DNA from: a virus
DNA: 51,118 bases
IMG/VR virus record: IMGVR_UViG_3300049491_001078
Location: 1 to 51,118 of that record
Direction: 5' to 3' (one strand)
Part shown: positions 31,114 to 39,937 of the stretch, piece by piece
Numbering within the stretch: position 1 is the stretch's first letter
How the letters are laid out: every line of letters begins with the position of its first letter
Notes under the pieces: generated by a model
Database searches by the model: none
What the model was told of the DNA's origin: nothing
What the model saw: the letters and a program-made list of their open reading frames with translations, nothing else
Made by a program: the position numbers and the translations under genes

Positions 31114-32837
31114 TGCGAATCATCGATTACGATACACACTTTCATATAACATGGGAATACGACCATTGGCACAAGCATAACCTGCAGGGGGTGAAGGCTA
31201 TTGGATACATGCATGGTGACGGCAGTTTTGTTACCGAGGCAAAGTACATCGTGAAGAAAGATAAAAAGTTTTGGTATGTGCCAGGCAGCTACCGGGATCA
31301 GGTTACCAAACTGATGTATAGCCACAAAGCAGAAATGATCCTGGCCAACAATATTAAGCCGGAGCAAATTGGAGAAGTGCCACCGATGGCGAAACTGGAA
31401 ATTGCTATCCCATGGAAAGAAGGTGTGATCACAAGGCCCTACCAGGATGAAGGTATTGCCCAGGGAATAATTTTCAAACGCTGTTTGATCGGAGATGAAC
31501 AGGGCCTTGGTAAAACATTACAGTCTATTGGCATCATGATCGGCCTGCAGATTAAACCCATCGTTGTTATTTGCCCGGCTTCTACAAAATTGAACTGGTC
31601 CAGGGAGTTTGAAAAATTCAGCCATTACAGAACCTTGGTGCTGGATAGCAAGATGCCCGCTGCAATGCGAAAAAACTGGCACCAGTATGTTGCCACCGGC
31701 CTGGTAGATGTAGTAATCATCAATTATGAAAGCATTAAAACATTCATGATTGAATACTATCCACAGGAAAGAACGAAGACCGGCAAGCGGAAGCCATGGC
31801 ACAGCAAGGATGTTGTGTTGAAAGAATTCATGAGCATGTTCAAAGGTGGTATACTGGATGAAAGCCAGCGGTGTAAAGATGTAAAGACTGATCAGGCAAA
31901 GTTTGTTATCATGATTTTTCATACGCTGGAGTACAGGTTGCTGCTGTCTGGTACGCCGATCGTAAATAAACCAATAGACCTGTTCTCTCAGCTGGGCATA
32001 TTAGGAATACTGAACAGGTTCGGCGGTCCCGAATATTACAAGCAGCGCTATTGTGATGGTGGCAAAGGGGCAAACAATTTACGTGAGCTGAATTACATGC
32101 TGCGGTTGAATTGCTTTTTTAGAAGAGAAAAGAAAGATGTGGCCAAGGACCTGCCGGATAAACAGCGCCAGACATTCTTGTGTGAGATCAGCAACCGGGA
32201 GGAGTACGATAAAGCAGAAAGTGATTTCCAGGCCTGGTTAAAAAGCAAAGGATATACCGAAGAAGAGGTGGCTAATAAAATGGAAGGTGAGGCCATCTTA
32301 AAAATGATGAACCTGAAAGACATTGCAGGAAGGGGCAAGATGCATGCGGTGAAAGAATTTGTGAATGATGTACTGGAGTCCGGTGAAAAATTGATCCTGT
32401 TTTGCTATCAGCGTTCGGTGGTTGATGATTGCCTGAAGCTGTGGCCGACTGCCGTGACAGTTACCGGTCGTGATGATACCCAAAAACGACAGCAGCACAT
32501 TGACGCTTTCCAGAATGATCCTAAATGCCAGTTGATAGTTTGTAACCACAAAGCTGCCGGTGTGGGTATTACGCTCACAGCATCCAGCAGGGTGGCATTT
32601 ATTGAATATCCCTGGACTTATGCAGACTGTGTTCAATGTGAGGACAGGGCTCACAGGATCGGCCAGAAAGACAATGTGATGTGCACCTACTTCAATGCAC
32701 AGAATACAGTGGATGAAAGAATTTGGGAAATGATCATTGAGAAGATGACCATTGGCAATACTGTTACCGGTGCCACGGATATGATGGACAATATGGAACA
32801 GGTTGATAAAACACTAACGCTCTTTAATCAGGCATGA
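31113..32837 (+). CDS. SNF2-family DNA helicase/translocase
   Basis: A 574-residue superfamily 2 protein. Visible motifs: Walker A (GDEQGLGKTLQS, near residue 127), motif Ia region (VVICPASTKLNWSREF), motif II as LDESQ instead of DEAH (near 247), motif III LLLSGTPIVNKP, and the C-terminal helicase motifs VGITLTASS and EDRAHRIGQ (near 511). Such phage helicases remodel forks or proteins on DNA. It starts at the last base of the preceding stop and overlaps the next gene by 4 bases. Confidence 0.85.
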   Translation: MRIIDYDTHFHITWEYDHWHKHNLQGVKAIGYMHGDGSFVTEAKYIVKKDKKFWYVPGSYRDQVTKLMYSHKAEMILANNIKPEQIGEVPPMAKLEIAIPWKEGVITRPYQDEGIAQGIIFKRCLIGDEQGLGKTLQSIGIMIGLQIKPIVVICPASTKLNWSREFEKFSHYRTLVLDSKMPAAMRKNWHQYVATGLVDVVIINYESIKTFMIEYYPQERTKTGKRKPWHSKDVVLKEFMSMFKGGILDESQRCKDVKTDQAKFVIMIFHTLEYRLLLSGTPIVNKPIDLFSQLGILGILNRFGGPEYYKQRYCDGGKGANNLRELNYMLRLNCFFRREKKDVAKDLPDKQRQTFLCEISNREEYDKAESDFQAWLKSKGYTEEEVANKMEGEAILKMMNLKDIAGRGKMHAVKEFVNDVLESGEKLILFCYQRSVVDDCLKLWPTAVTVTGRDDTQKRQQHIDAFQNDPKCQLIVCNHKAAGVGITLTASSRVAFIEYPWTYADCVQCEDRAHRIGQKDNVMCTYFNAQNTVDERIWEMIIEKMTIGNTVTGATDMMDNMEQVDKTLTLFNQA

Positions 32838-33169
32838 AAGGCTCTTCCATCATATTAGCGCTGCATCATTTGAAAATGTCAAAAGACTTTTTCCAGGATT
32901 GCATCCGCCAGCACCCGGGAACAAAAGGCGCAAACCTGTTTAGTGTTTATACCAACAGGATAGAATGGATTTATCGGGACATTATCACCACTCCTGCGCT
33001 GCCTGCTGTAGTGGTAGCAGGAATAAAAAAGGAATGGACCAGCGATGCCTTTACCGTTCCTGCACTGAACGAAAAGATAGCTGTACTAAACCCGGAGCAA
33101 CGGGAAGCGATTGAAAACATTATTGATAAAGTATTAGCAGGAGAAGTATTAACAGTTGAAAAAATATAA
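32834..33169 (+). CDS. Hypothetical protein downstream of the helicase
   Basis: The 111-residue product starts in the ATGA overlap with the helicase stop. Mostly helical with a basic middle. No family recognised. It could be a helicase partner by co-translation; this is inference only. Confidence 0.5.
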   Translation: MKGSSIILALHHLKMSKDFFQDCIRQHPGTKGANLFSVYTNRIEWIYRDIITTPALPAVVVAGIKKEWTSDAFTVPALNEKIAVLNPEQREAIENIIDKVLAGEVLTVEKI

Positions 33170-33170
33170 G

Positions 33171-33461
33171 ATGACAAACGAACCAATATTTTTAATAGTT
33201 GACCTGTTTTGCGGATTTGGTGGAACCACCACTGGTTTTACAGAAGCACACTTTGCCACTTTTCCGGAAGATTTAATAGTCGATTGTGTCAAAGCAGGAT
33301 GTCCATTGGGAGGGGTAGTTCTTGATCCTTTTATGGGTGCAGGCACTACGGCATTGGTAGCAAGAAAGCTGAACCGGAAGTTTATTGGTTTTGAGTTAAA
33401 TGCGGAATATATAGCCATTGCAGAAAAAAGATTACGTAACGAATTAGGAATGTTTTTATGA
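33171..33461 (+). pseudogene. Chimeric DNA methyltransferase remnant
   Basis: A 96-residue frame joins two unrelated enzymes. Residues about 1-23 are the opening of a C5-cytosine methyltransferase, with motif I D-L-F-C-G-F-G-G-T-T-T-G-F. Residues about 26-96 are the C-terminal end of a beta-class N4/N6 methyltransferase (HFATFPEDLIVDCVKAG, then LDPFMGAGTTALVA and FIGFELNAEYIAIAEKRL). The cytosine catalytic loop (PCQ), the DPPY motif and the target-recognition domains are absent. An internal deletion between two neighbouring genes is the simplest explanation; enzyme activity is unlikely. Confidence 0.8.
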
Positions 33462-34699
33462 AAACTGAACAAGTAAATATGTTTTCCAATAAGCGTTTAC
33501 AGATGAATGAATCAATTGATTTGACCATCCAAAGTATAAAGGCTTACTGTGAAAATTATGATCATGTTGCAATTGCATGGAGTGGAGGCAAAGATTCTAC
33601 TACTTTATTAACGCTGTATATTTTTCTGCTGGAATCCGGAGCAGTACCAAAACCGAAATCAATTAGCATATTCTATGCAGACACCCGGCTGGAATTAACA
33701 CCACTCAGTATTGCGGCTTATTCCATTATTGAAGAATTGAGAGACAAATGGTATGATGTTAATGTTGTGATGGCAGAAATGGATAAGCGTTTTATGGTAT
33801 ACATGCTTGGCCGTGGAGTGCCGCCTCCCAACAACAAAACTTTAAGGTGGTGTACACAGCAGATCAAAATAAAGCCGATGCAGGATGCCTTACAAAATGC
33901 CTATTGGGAATTGAATACCGGAAGAAGTTGCCGGGTGGAAACAAAAACTGATAACCCAATGAATAAAATACTGATGCTTACGGGTGTGAGGCAAGGTGAA
34001 AGCGCAATCAGAGACGGAAGGATTGCGATGAGCTGTAGTAAAGATGGTGCTGAATGTGGGCAGGGTTGGTATCAAACATCTATGCCGGAGGCCATGTGTG
34101 ATACGCTGGCACCCATACTTCACTGGAGGATATGCCATGTATGGGAATGGTTGAAACATTGGGCACCATTAACAGCTTACGGAGAATGGAACACTAAAAT
34201 AATTGGCGATGCCTACGGTGGTGATGAAGCGGAAGAAATAAATGCCCGTACTGGTTGTATTGGTTGCCCGTTGGCTAAAAAAGATACCGCACTGGATTCG
34301 ATTATTAAAATGGAGAAATGGAAATACCTGGCTCCATTAAAAGAATTGCGCCCGATTTATGAATGGCTTCGCCTGATCCAAAACCGTCATCGCATGAATG
34401 GAGAGGTGAACAAAGATGGAAATCTTTCCTCCAACCCTCAGCGAGTTGGTCCAATTAAATTAAGTATCAGATTAGAAGCCTTAGATAAAATACTGGATAT
34501 ACAAAACAGGATAAATCAAGAAGCTGTAAAAATTGATATGCCCTTACTTGATATTATAAATAAAGAGGAGGAGCAACGAATCAGGCAATTAATTGACCTG
34601 AAGCAATTCCCAAATAAATGGACCGGTGATGAAATTGGCGGAGAGGTTTCAATTGATAAAATATACAATGACGGCACTATTTGGAAAACACTTTTTTAA
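33458..34699 (+). CDS. DndC-like PAPS-reductase-family protein
   Basis: A 413-residue protein with the PP-loop W-S-G-G-K-D-S-T (near residue 42), LRWCTQQIKIKP and a later C-I-G-C-P-L (near 266), the pattern of PAPS-reductase/DndC proteins that hold an iron-sulfur cluster. DndC acts in sulfur modification of DNA; phage homologues may modify DNA or reduce sulfur compounds. A DndC-type role is suggested by its length, the cysteines and the neighbouring methyltransferase genes, but DndA, D and E are absent. It overlaps the methyltransferase remnant by 4 bases. Confidence 0.75.
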   Translation: MKTEQVNMFSNKRLQMNESIDLTIQSIKAYCENYDHVAIAWSGGKDSTTLLTLYIFLLESGAVPKPKSISIFYADTRLELTPLSIAAYSIIEELRDKWYDVNVVMAEMDKRFMVYMLGRGVPPPNNKTLRWCTQQIKIKPMQDALQNAYWELNTGRSCRVETKTDNPMNKILMLTGVRQGESAIRDGRIAMSCSKDGAECGQGWYQTSMPEAMCDTLAPILHWRICHVWEWLKHWAPLTAYGEWNTKIIGDAYGGDEAEEINARTGCIGCPLAKKDTALDSIIKMEKWKYLAPLKELRPIYEWLRLIQNRHRMNGEVNKDGNLSSNPQRVGPIKLSIRLEALDKILDIQNRINQEAVKIDMPLLDIINKEEEQRIRQLIDLKQFPNKWTGDEIGGEVSIDKIYNDGTIWKTLF

Positions 34700-34707
34700 A
34701 AACATTT

Positions 34708-34965
34708 ATGAATCACACAGATATCTGGAACAACATTAATGATGAATTACGAAAGGATAAACGGGAATACACTAATTATCCGGAGCATATAATGGCACAG
34801 GTTGGAATGATCGGAAAAGAATTGGGGTTATTAACACAGGCGGCTTACTCTTCAAAGTATGATAAGCTAAAAGACATCAATTCTTATTACCATGATATGG
34901 AGATCAGGAAAACAGCCATTAAAACGGCTGTTGCAGCAATTCGATTTTTAGAAAATATAAAATAA
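34708..34965 (+). CDS. Hypothetical protein
   Basis: The ATG at 34708 (MNHTDIWNNINDELRKDKREY) gives 85 residues; a TTG further upstream would overlap the DndC-like gene. Predicted helical with an AIKTAVAAIRFLENIK end. It resembles small phage proteins of unknown role. Five bases separate it from the next gene. Confidence 0.55.
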   Translation: MNHTDIWNNINDELRKDKREYTNYPEHIMAQVGMIGKELGLLTQAAYSSKYDKLKDINSYYHDMEIRKTAIKTAVAAIRFLENIK

Positions 34966-34970
34966 ACACG

Positions 34971-35582
34971 ATGCATTTATTTTACGCTCAAACCATTGCC
35001 CAAAGCATCCTGCAAAAGCTGGAACCTTACTGCGATATCATTAACATAGCAGGAAGCATCCGCCGCAAATGCCAGGAAGTAAAGGATATTGAACTGGTGC
35101 TGATTCCGAAGAAATTTAATAAGCAGGAAATAAACCTCTTCCAGGAAGTGGTGAAGGAATATACAGTCATTCACCCGGATTTTGAACGACTGGTAAAGGC
35201 AACTGGCCAGGTAGTGAAAGGAAAATTTGTTGGCCGGTACATGAAAATAGAGGTGAAGCAACAGATTGAAAACATTGAATACAGTATTAGCCTGGATATG
35301 TTTATGCCGCAGCCAGATGATTACTACAGGCAGTTTGCCATCCGTACCGGCAGTGCTGATTATAGCTTCCGGTATATCGCCAGCATGTGGAGGAAAAAAG
35401 GATGGGTTGGTACTGAAAATGGGTTACGGCTGATGAAAGAATGTTTCCAGGTTGCAGAAAATAAATGGAGTTTAAAGTCTGATGTATTTATGCCGACGCT
35501 GCCACCAGTGTGGAAAAGCGAAAATGAGTTTTTTTCATGGTTGGGTGTGCAGTATCTACAACCAGAACAGCGGAACTTATAA
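34971..35582 (+). CDS. Pol X-like nucleotidyltransferase
   Basis: A 203-residue protein that carries the palm signature of family X polymerases: A-G-S-I-R-R (residues 27-32), followed by D-I-E (39-41) and a third carboxylate in ISLDMF (near 109), with RTGSADYSF. The C-terminus FFSWLGVQYLQPEQRNL resembles the end of Pol beta/TdT proteins. It lacks the 8-kDa and fingers domains of full-size Pol X, so it is a minimal nucleotidyltransferase, possibly for end repair or tailing. It lies in the replication operon. Confidence 0.8.
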   Translation: MHLFYAQTIAQSILQKLEPYCDIINIAGSIRRKCQEVKDIELVLIPKKFNKQEINLFQEVVKEYTVIHPDFERLVKATGQVVKGKFVGRYMKIEVKQQIENIEYSISLDMFMPQPDDYYRQFAIRTGSADYSFRYIASMWRKKGWVGTENGLRLMKECFQVAENKWSLKSDVFMPTLPPVWKSENEFFSWLGVQYLQPEQRNL

Positions 35583-35595
35583 ACACACATCATTA

Positions 35596-35856
35596 ATGAG
35601 GAAGGATTTAATACTGAAGCGAAATTATTATATCCAAAATCAACACCGCATTAAAGAAATATTGACGGAAAGATTGGTGGAAAAAGGAATGATAAAAACA
35701 AATGATGCATGGCAATTGTGTAAAGATGATTTTGGATATAGTACAATAGCACATCATTTTAAAATAATTATGAAAGACATGGTAAAAACCGGGCAGGCAA
35801 ATTTTATTAACAATGGTCTGTGGTTTATCTATGGCAAAAAACACTATAAAATTTAA
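35596..35856 (+). CDS. Hypothetical winged-helix-like protein
   Basis: The ATG at 35596 was chosen; upstream reading overlaps the previous gene. The 86 residues (MRKDLILKRNYYIQNQ...) are basic and helical, with a C-terminal beta wing (GLWFIYGKKHYKI). It may bind DNA alongside the DnaA-like neighbour. No family recognised. Confidence 0.5.
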   Translation: MRKDLILKRNYYIQNQHRIKEILTERLVEKGMIKTNDAWQLCKDDFGYSTIAHHFKIIMKDMVKTGQANFINNGLWFIYGKKHYKI

Positions 35857-35859
35857 CCG

Positions 35860-36213
35860 ATGAATTACTGTCATCCATGCATCTGCTCACTGGAGGTGAA
35901 GCGGCTGAGAAAATTAACGATGGGAGATGTGGTTGAATATGCAGCTGATTTTTACGGCATGTCAGTAACCAGGCTTATTAAGAAGGAAAGGACAAAGGAA
36001 TTGGTGTATAGCAGGTTTGTTACCATTGATTACCTGGTGAAGCTTCAGACATATAGCCTGGTAACCATTGGAAAGTATTTTAAACGGAACCATGCTACCA
36101 TCATTCATGCCCGGGACAGAATACAGGAGTTAAAAGATTTGTACCCGGAGATTGTAAATGAGATGAAAGATTTTAAGGAGTACATGGACTCAAAGGTTTT
36201 TGAAGCAGCGTAA
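35860..36213 (+). CDS. Free-standing DnaA domain IV-like protein
   Basis: A 117-residue protein whose C-terminal 80 residues match DnaA domain IV: helix (VVEYAADFYGMSVTRL), basic helix, then the signature IGKYFKRNHATIIHARD at about 67-83, the helix-turn-helix that reads DnaA boxes. AAA+ domain III is missing, so it can bind DNA but not hydrolyse ATP. It may mark the phage origin or compete with host DnaA. It is followed by a DUF4373 initiator-like gene. Confidence 0.85.
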   Translation: MNYCHPCICSLEVKRLRKLTMGDVVEYAADFYGMSVTRLIKKERTKELVYSRFVTIDYLVKLQTYSLVTIGKYFKRNHATIIHARDRIQELKDLYPEIVNEMKDFKEYMDSKVFEAA

Positions 36214-36268
36214 TAAATAAGGTGGGTTTTGAACAATTGATTTCTCAATATCTAAATGAAAATATCTG

Positions 36269-37420
36269 ATGGCAAATAAAAAAACAGGTTTTCAATACTG
36301 GAGTATAGAGACGGACCGCTACCAGGATAAAAAAATAAAACGATTAAAGAAAGAATTTAAAGGAATGGGTGTGGCTGTTCATGATTTTATCCTTAATGAA
36401 ATATACCGGGATATGGGCTGCTTTATCATGTGGGACGAAAGTACTGCATTTGATGTGGCTGAATACTGGGATATCAAGGAGACTCTATTAAGTGAAATTG
36501 TCAACTATTGCTGTCATGTGGGTTTGTTCAATACAAAACTACTGAAGAGTGAGAGTATGCTTTCATCGAAAGGAATCCTGACAAGATGGATAGACTGGAG
36601 CACTAAAATGAAACGCACCAGTATTGTAATTCCAGAAAAATTAAAATTTATGCTGGAAGAACGGGACGAATTTCCGGAAGAATCCACCCATTGTTCCACC
36701 AGTTTGCCGGGTATTAAAAGGAAAGAAAAGGAAATAACTGAAAGAAAAGAAGTATTGGCACCGGGGGTGCCACCTGAGCAAAAAATTTATGAAGAAGGTT
36801 TAAAAACCCAAACAGCCGAAAGCAATAAAGCCGGGGCAAAAAAATTTAAAGCTCCTCAGCTGGAGGAATTAAAAGACTTCTTTCAGTCTACAGTCGGCAA
36901 TCCTAAGAATCCAGGACACTGGCCGCCGGATCTCTGTTACAACGAAGCAGCTAAAATGCTGGATCATTATTCGGCCAACGGATGGAAGCAGGGAAGGGGC
37001 AAACCGATTATTGACTGGCAAGCCGCCTGCAGAAACTGGATCAGGAATAAACGGGAGGGAGCATTTGAGCCGTTAGTAGCCATTGAGAAAAAAAGCAATG
37101 AATCAGGACTGGATAAACTTAGGTCGGAAGTGGACCCGGACAGGAAAATAAGAAATGACATTAATTTTTTGTATGAAAGTTTCCTGGATGGTAAAGAAGA
37201 TTTTACGAACATCGACACAACTCATTATGATTTTTTAAAGCAGTCCGGGTTGATCAATTTTCAAACAGAAGTTGTTACTGCCATCAGTGAAAAGGCTGTG
37301 AATTTTATTACTGAAAACAAGTACGAACTAACTGATAAATACAAGCTGATATGTATGAAAAAATTTGGTGTACTGGAATACTTTAAGCAGAAGCAAGAGC
37401 AGGAGGCTTTGACCGCATGA
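36269..37420 (+). CDS. DUF4373 / replication-initiator-like protein
   Basis: A 383-residue protein with an N-terminal DUF4373-type winged domain (residues about 5-125: FQYWSIETDRYQDKKIKRL, GMGVAVHDFILNEIYRDMGC) followed by a linker and a C-terminal region with WQAACRNWIRNKREG, as in DnaD-like primosome proteins. Such proteins load helicase at phage or plasmid origins. The position next to the DnaA-like gene supports an initiator role. It overlaps the next gene by 4 bases. Confidence 0.75.
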   Translation: MANKKTGFQYWSIETDRYQDKKIKRLKKEFKGMGVAVHDFILNEIYRDMGCFIMWDESTAFDVAEYWDIKETLLSEIVNYCCHVGLFNTKLLKSESMLSSKGILTRWIDWSTKMKRTSIVIPEKLKFMLEERDEFPEESTHCSTSLPGIKRKEKEITERKEVLAPGVPPEQKIYEEGLKTQTAESNKAGAKKFKAPQLEELKDFFQSTVGNPKNPGHWPPDLCYNEAAKMLDHYSANGWKQGRGKPIIDWQAACRNWIRNKREGAFEPLVAIEKKSNESGLDKLRSEVDPDRKIRNDINFLYESFLDGKEDFTNIDTTHYDFLKQSGLINFQTEVVTAISEKAVNFITENKYELTDKYKLICMKKFGVLEYFKQKQEQEALTA

Positions 37421-37824
37421 AAACAGTAATCACACTCGATGATCTGCGGAAGACCGCCTGCGCTCCATTGAACCAGGAACTTTTAAACTCCCCGAAATCG
37501 AGGGAATTAAAAAAGAAGCGGAGTAAATACAATGCAGAAAAAATTGAGTTTGACGGGCATGTATTCGATAGTCAAAAAGAATGTAACCGGTACATCAATT
37601 TGAGAGCTTTACAAACAGCTGGTGAGATAAAGGACCTGCGCTGCCAGGTGGAATACATCTTAACGGATTGCAGCTATGTAGCAGATTTTGTCTATCAGGA
37701 TTTAAAGACTGGAGAAATTATAGTAGAAGATGTAAAGAGCCCGGCGACAAAGAAGCTTGCCGTTTACCGGCTGAAGAAAAAATTAATGTTATCACAATAT
37801 AAAATTGAAATCAAGGAGGTATAA
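37417..37824 (+). CDS. DUF1064 nuclease-like protein
   Basis: The protein is 135 residues. The core KYNAEKIEFDGHVFDSQKE, YVADFVYQD and VEDVKSPATK show the E...D...E-x-K layout of a PD-(D/E)XK-type fold found in the DUF1064 family. These are thought to act as endonucleases or junction resolvases in phage replication modules. ATGA overlap with the upstream initiator-like gene. Confidence 0.75.
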   Translation: MKTVITLDDLRKTACAPLNQELLNSPKSRELKKKRSKYNAEKIEFDGHVFDSQKECNRYINLRALQTAGEIKDLRCQVEYILTDCSYVADFVYQDLKTGEIIVEDVKSPATKKLAVYRLKKKLMLSQYKIEIKEV

Positions 37825-37828
37825 AATT

Positions 37829-38185
37829 ATGAAGGGAAGTATAATAATATTTATGATGGTTGCGGTATTAGTAAATACGATCGTGCTAATTTTTGTAGCC
37901 TGCTGTTTAATTAATGAAACCGCAGAATCAGCATTGCAAATGAATATCCAGGGTGGATTAGACGAACTAAAACGTTTTGTAGGAGTGCCAGTGTTTTCAG
38001 TATTATCTTTTGTCGCAGTTATAGCAGATGCGGTTATTATGATGATGGGTATAAGTGCATGTCGAAATTTCGATCAATACAAAACACTATTTGAAGCAGA
38101 AAGAGAACTCAATGAAGAAAGGGAAAAGTATAAGCAAGCTACTGAGCAGCTTATAAAAATGCAGAAAATAACGGCTATTGTATAA
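37829..38185 (+). CDS. Two-pass membrane protein
   Basis: Starts at ATG 37829, preceded 9 bases upstream by a strong Shine-Dalgarno AGGAGG (37814-37819), unusual in this genome. The 118-residue product has two membrane helices (about 4-24 and 53-74) and a charged C-terminal coiled coil (FEAERELNEEREKYKQ). Function unknown. Confidence 0.55.
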   Translation: MKGSIIIFMMVAVLVNTIVLIFVACCLINETAESALQMNIQGGLDELKRFVGVPVFSVLSFVAVIADAVIMMMGISACRNFDQYKTLFEAERELNEEREKYKQATEQLIKMQKITAIV

Positions 38186-38282
38186 AGATTAAAAAAAAGG
38201 AGCGAATGGCGCTGTTTCTTATGTGGCATGCCTTCCGCAAAACAAAAATAGTAAGATAAAAATTATTAATAACCAAAAAAAC

Positions 38283-38534
38283 ATGTATATGAAAGCAGCA
38301 GATGCCAGAAGATTAGCCCTAACAAAAAATATTAGTCAATCTGATAGCCAATATGCAAATATCATTGATGTCGTTTCCAAGGCAGCGAGGAAAGGAAATT
38401 ATGAAATGTGGTGGTATGAAAATATGAACGACGATGTGAGGACTAAATTAACACAGGACGGATTTACTGTTGGCCAGGCCCAATTTGATCGAAATGAAAC
38501 ACTCATTAAAATTGAGTGGAAACAAATCATGTAA
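38283..38534 (+). CDS. Hypothetical protein
   Basis: ATG codons at 38283 and 38289 are both possible; upstream in-frame codons are not preceded by a plausible site. The roughly 83-residue product (MKAADARRLALTKN...) is soluble and alpha/beta. It belongs to a group of small proteins common in Bacteroidota phages by my recollection. Role unknown. Confidence 0.55.
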   Translation: MYMKAADARRLALTKNISQSDSQYANIIDVVSKAARKGNYEMWWYENMNDDVRTKLTQDGFTVGQAQFDRNETLIKIEWKQIM

Positions 38535-38549
38535 CCAAAAAAACAAATT

Positions 38550-38996
38550 ATGTCAATCAACTTAAAAAATTACACAACAGAAGTGCCGGCTGCCCGGAGC
38601 ATCGAAAACATTGAGAAGCTACTGGCCAGCTTCGGGGCATCCAACACCATGAGAGAGTACGCTCCGGATCAGACAGTGGCAGCACTATCATTCATCGTGG
38701 ATATGAATGGCATGAAGCTTCCTTTTCGGTTGCCGGCTAAACTGCCGAATGTTTACAAATGGCTCAGGAAAAAGAAACCCAACTCTGCGGAGAAAACGGT
38801 AAGGGAACAGGCATATCGTATTGCCTGGAAAACACAGCATGAATGGGTACATCTGCAGCTGACGCTGATAGAGCTGGATCAGGCGGAGAAACTGGAGTTG
38901 TTTCTTCCTTATCTGTACGATGTACAAAAACAGGAAACCTATTATCAAAAAATAAAGGGCGGTGGTTTTAAAGCGCTTCTACCAGAATCAAAATAA
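38550..38996 (+). CDS. Conserved hypothetical phage protein
   Basis: The 148-residue product contains DMNGMKLPFRLPAKLP and TVREQAYRIAWKTQHEW, a pattern seen in small phage proteins of the replication region. No catalytic motif was found. It may be a DNA-transaction accessory protein. Confidence 0.55.
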   Translation: MSINLKNYTTEVPAARSIENIEKLLASFGASNTMREYAPDQTVAALSFIVDMNGMKLPFRLPAKLPNVYKWLRKKKPNSAEKTVREQAYRIAWKTQHEWVHLQLTLIELDQAEKLELFLPYLYDVQKQETYYQKIKGGGFKALLPESK

Positions 38997-39002
38997 AAAA
39001 CT

Positions 39003-39503
39003 ATGATACCAGAAGGATATATATCAGGCCAGAGCCGTGATCACGACGATGATCATAAAGTAACACATTTGTATAAAGGAAATTTTGCTGATCCAGGCTG
39101 GCCAATGTGTGCCCGGGGATGGAACAGAGATGATGGCGAATCTTATTCGATCTGGCGAAATAATGTCAGTGATGCAGGAATATGTACTACCTGTTTTAAG
39201 AGAGCTCTGGCTGGGAAGGAACCTATTCCGTATAAAGGCTATAAAAAATATATTCCGGTAAATGTTGAAGGAAAAGAGTACCGGATCAGCCGGAAGAAAG
39301 TTATTATCGATACCGATGAAAAGTTTCACGCCAACTATGCAGGATACGAAATCATCTGTTCAATTGATGAACGTGATCTGAACCGACGTAAACCTTATTA
39401 CGCATGGTGCATGCATCCTTCTGGTGGATATGTAGTGGATGGATGGGTAGGTGAAACAATGAAGGAAGCAATCGAAGTATGTATGAAAAATATTCATTTA
39501 TAA
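39003..39503 (+). CDS. Hypothetical protein with CxxC
   Basis: A 166-residue protein with MCARGW, later CTTCFKRAL and a C-terminal YAWCMHPSGGYVVDGW. The cysteines and N-terminal His/Asp cluster (RDHDDDHK) could bind metal. No family recognised. Six bases after its neighbour. Confidence 0.5.
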   Translation: MIPEGYISGQSRDHDDDHKVTHLYKGNFADPGWPMCARGWNRDDGESYSIWRNNVSDAGICTTCFKRALAGKEPIPYKGYKKYIPVNVEGKEYRISRKKVIIDTDEKFHANYAGYEIICSIDERDLNRRKPYYAWCMHPSGGYVVDGWVGETMKEAIEVCMKNIHL

Positions 39504-39513
39504 AAAAAGTAAA

Positions 39514-39936
39514 ATGCAATACAGCCCAAAACTAAAACGTGTGATGGAAGATATCAAAGCCATCTTAAAGAAAGAAGATATTGCCGGAGTCGTTGTTCTT
39601 CATAATATAGAAGGCAAGCCAGCCATCACAAAGGAGTCGATTCATGTGCAGGGATTTACTGAGTATCTCTTTCACATCAACACTTCATATTCAGCAGCCA
39701 GTATCGAAAATGACAGGTTTAAAGTAAAAGGGAAAGCTGTCCATTATCCAACCAAGGGCGTGAGGGATGAGAAAGTCGCCAACGCCGTAAACATGCTGAA
39801 TCATCTTGGAATATGGACCAGTAAACTCGCTATGCAGGCAATTGACATGGAAGGCATGGTTGAAAAAATGGTGGAGAAAGACAAAGGCTTTGATGATCCT
39901 GGTACCCACACTTCTCATTCACAACAAAATAATTAA
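39514..39936 (+). CDS. Hypothetical protein
   Basis: The 140-residue product is alpha/beta with an N-terminal helix (MEDIKAILKKEDIAG) and a C-terminal helix (AIDMEGMVEKMVEKDKGF). Bacteroidota phages often encode such a protein by my recollection, but the role is unknown. Confidence 0.5.
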   Translation: MQYSPKLKRVMEDIKAILKKEDIAGVVVLHNIEGKPAITKESIHVQGFTEYLFHINTSYSAASIENDRFKVKGKAVHYPTKGVRDEKVANAVNMLNHLGIWTSKLAMQAIDMEGMVEKMVEKDKGFDDPGTHTSHSQQNN

Positions 39937-39937
39937 A

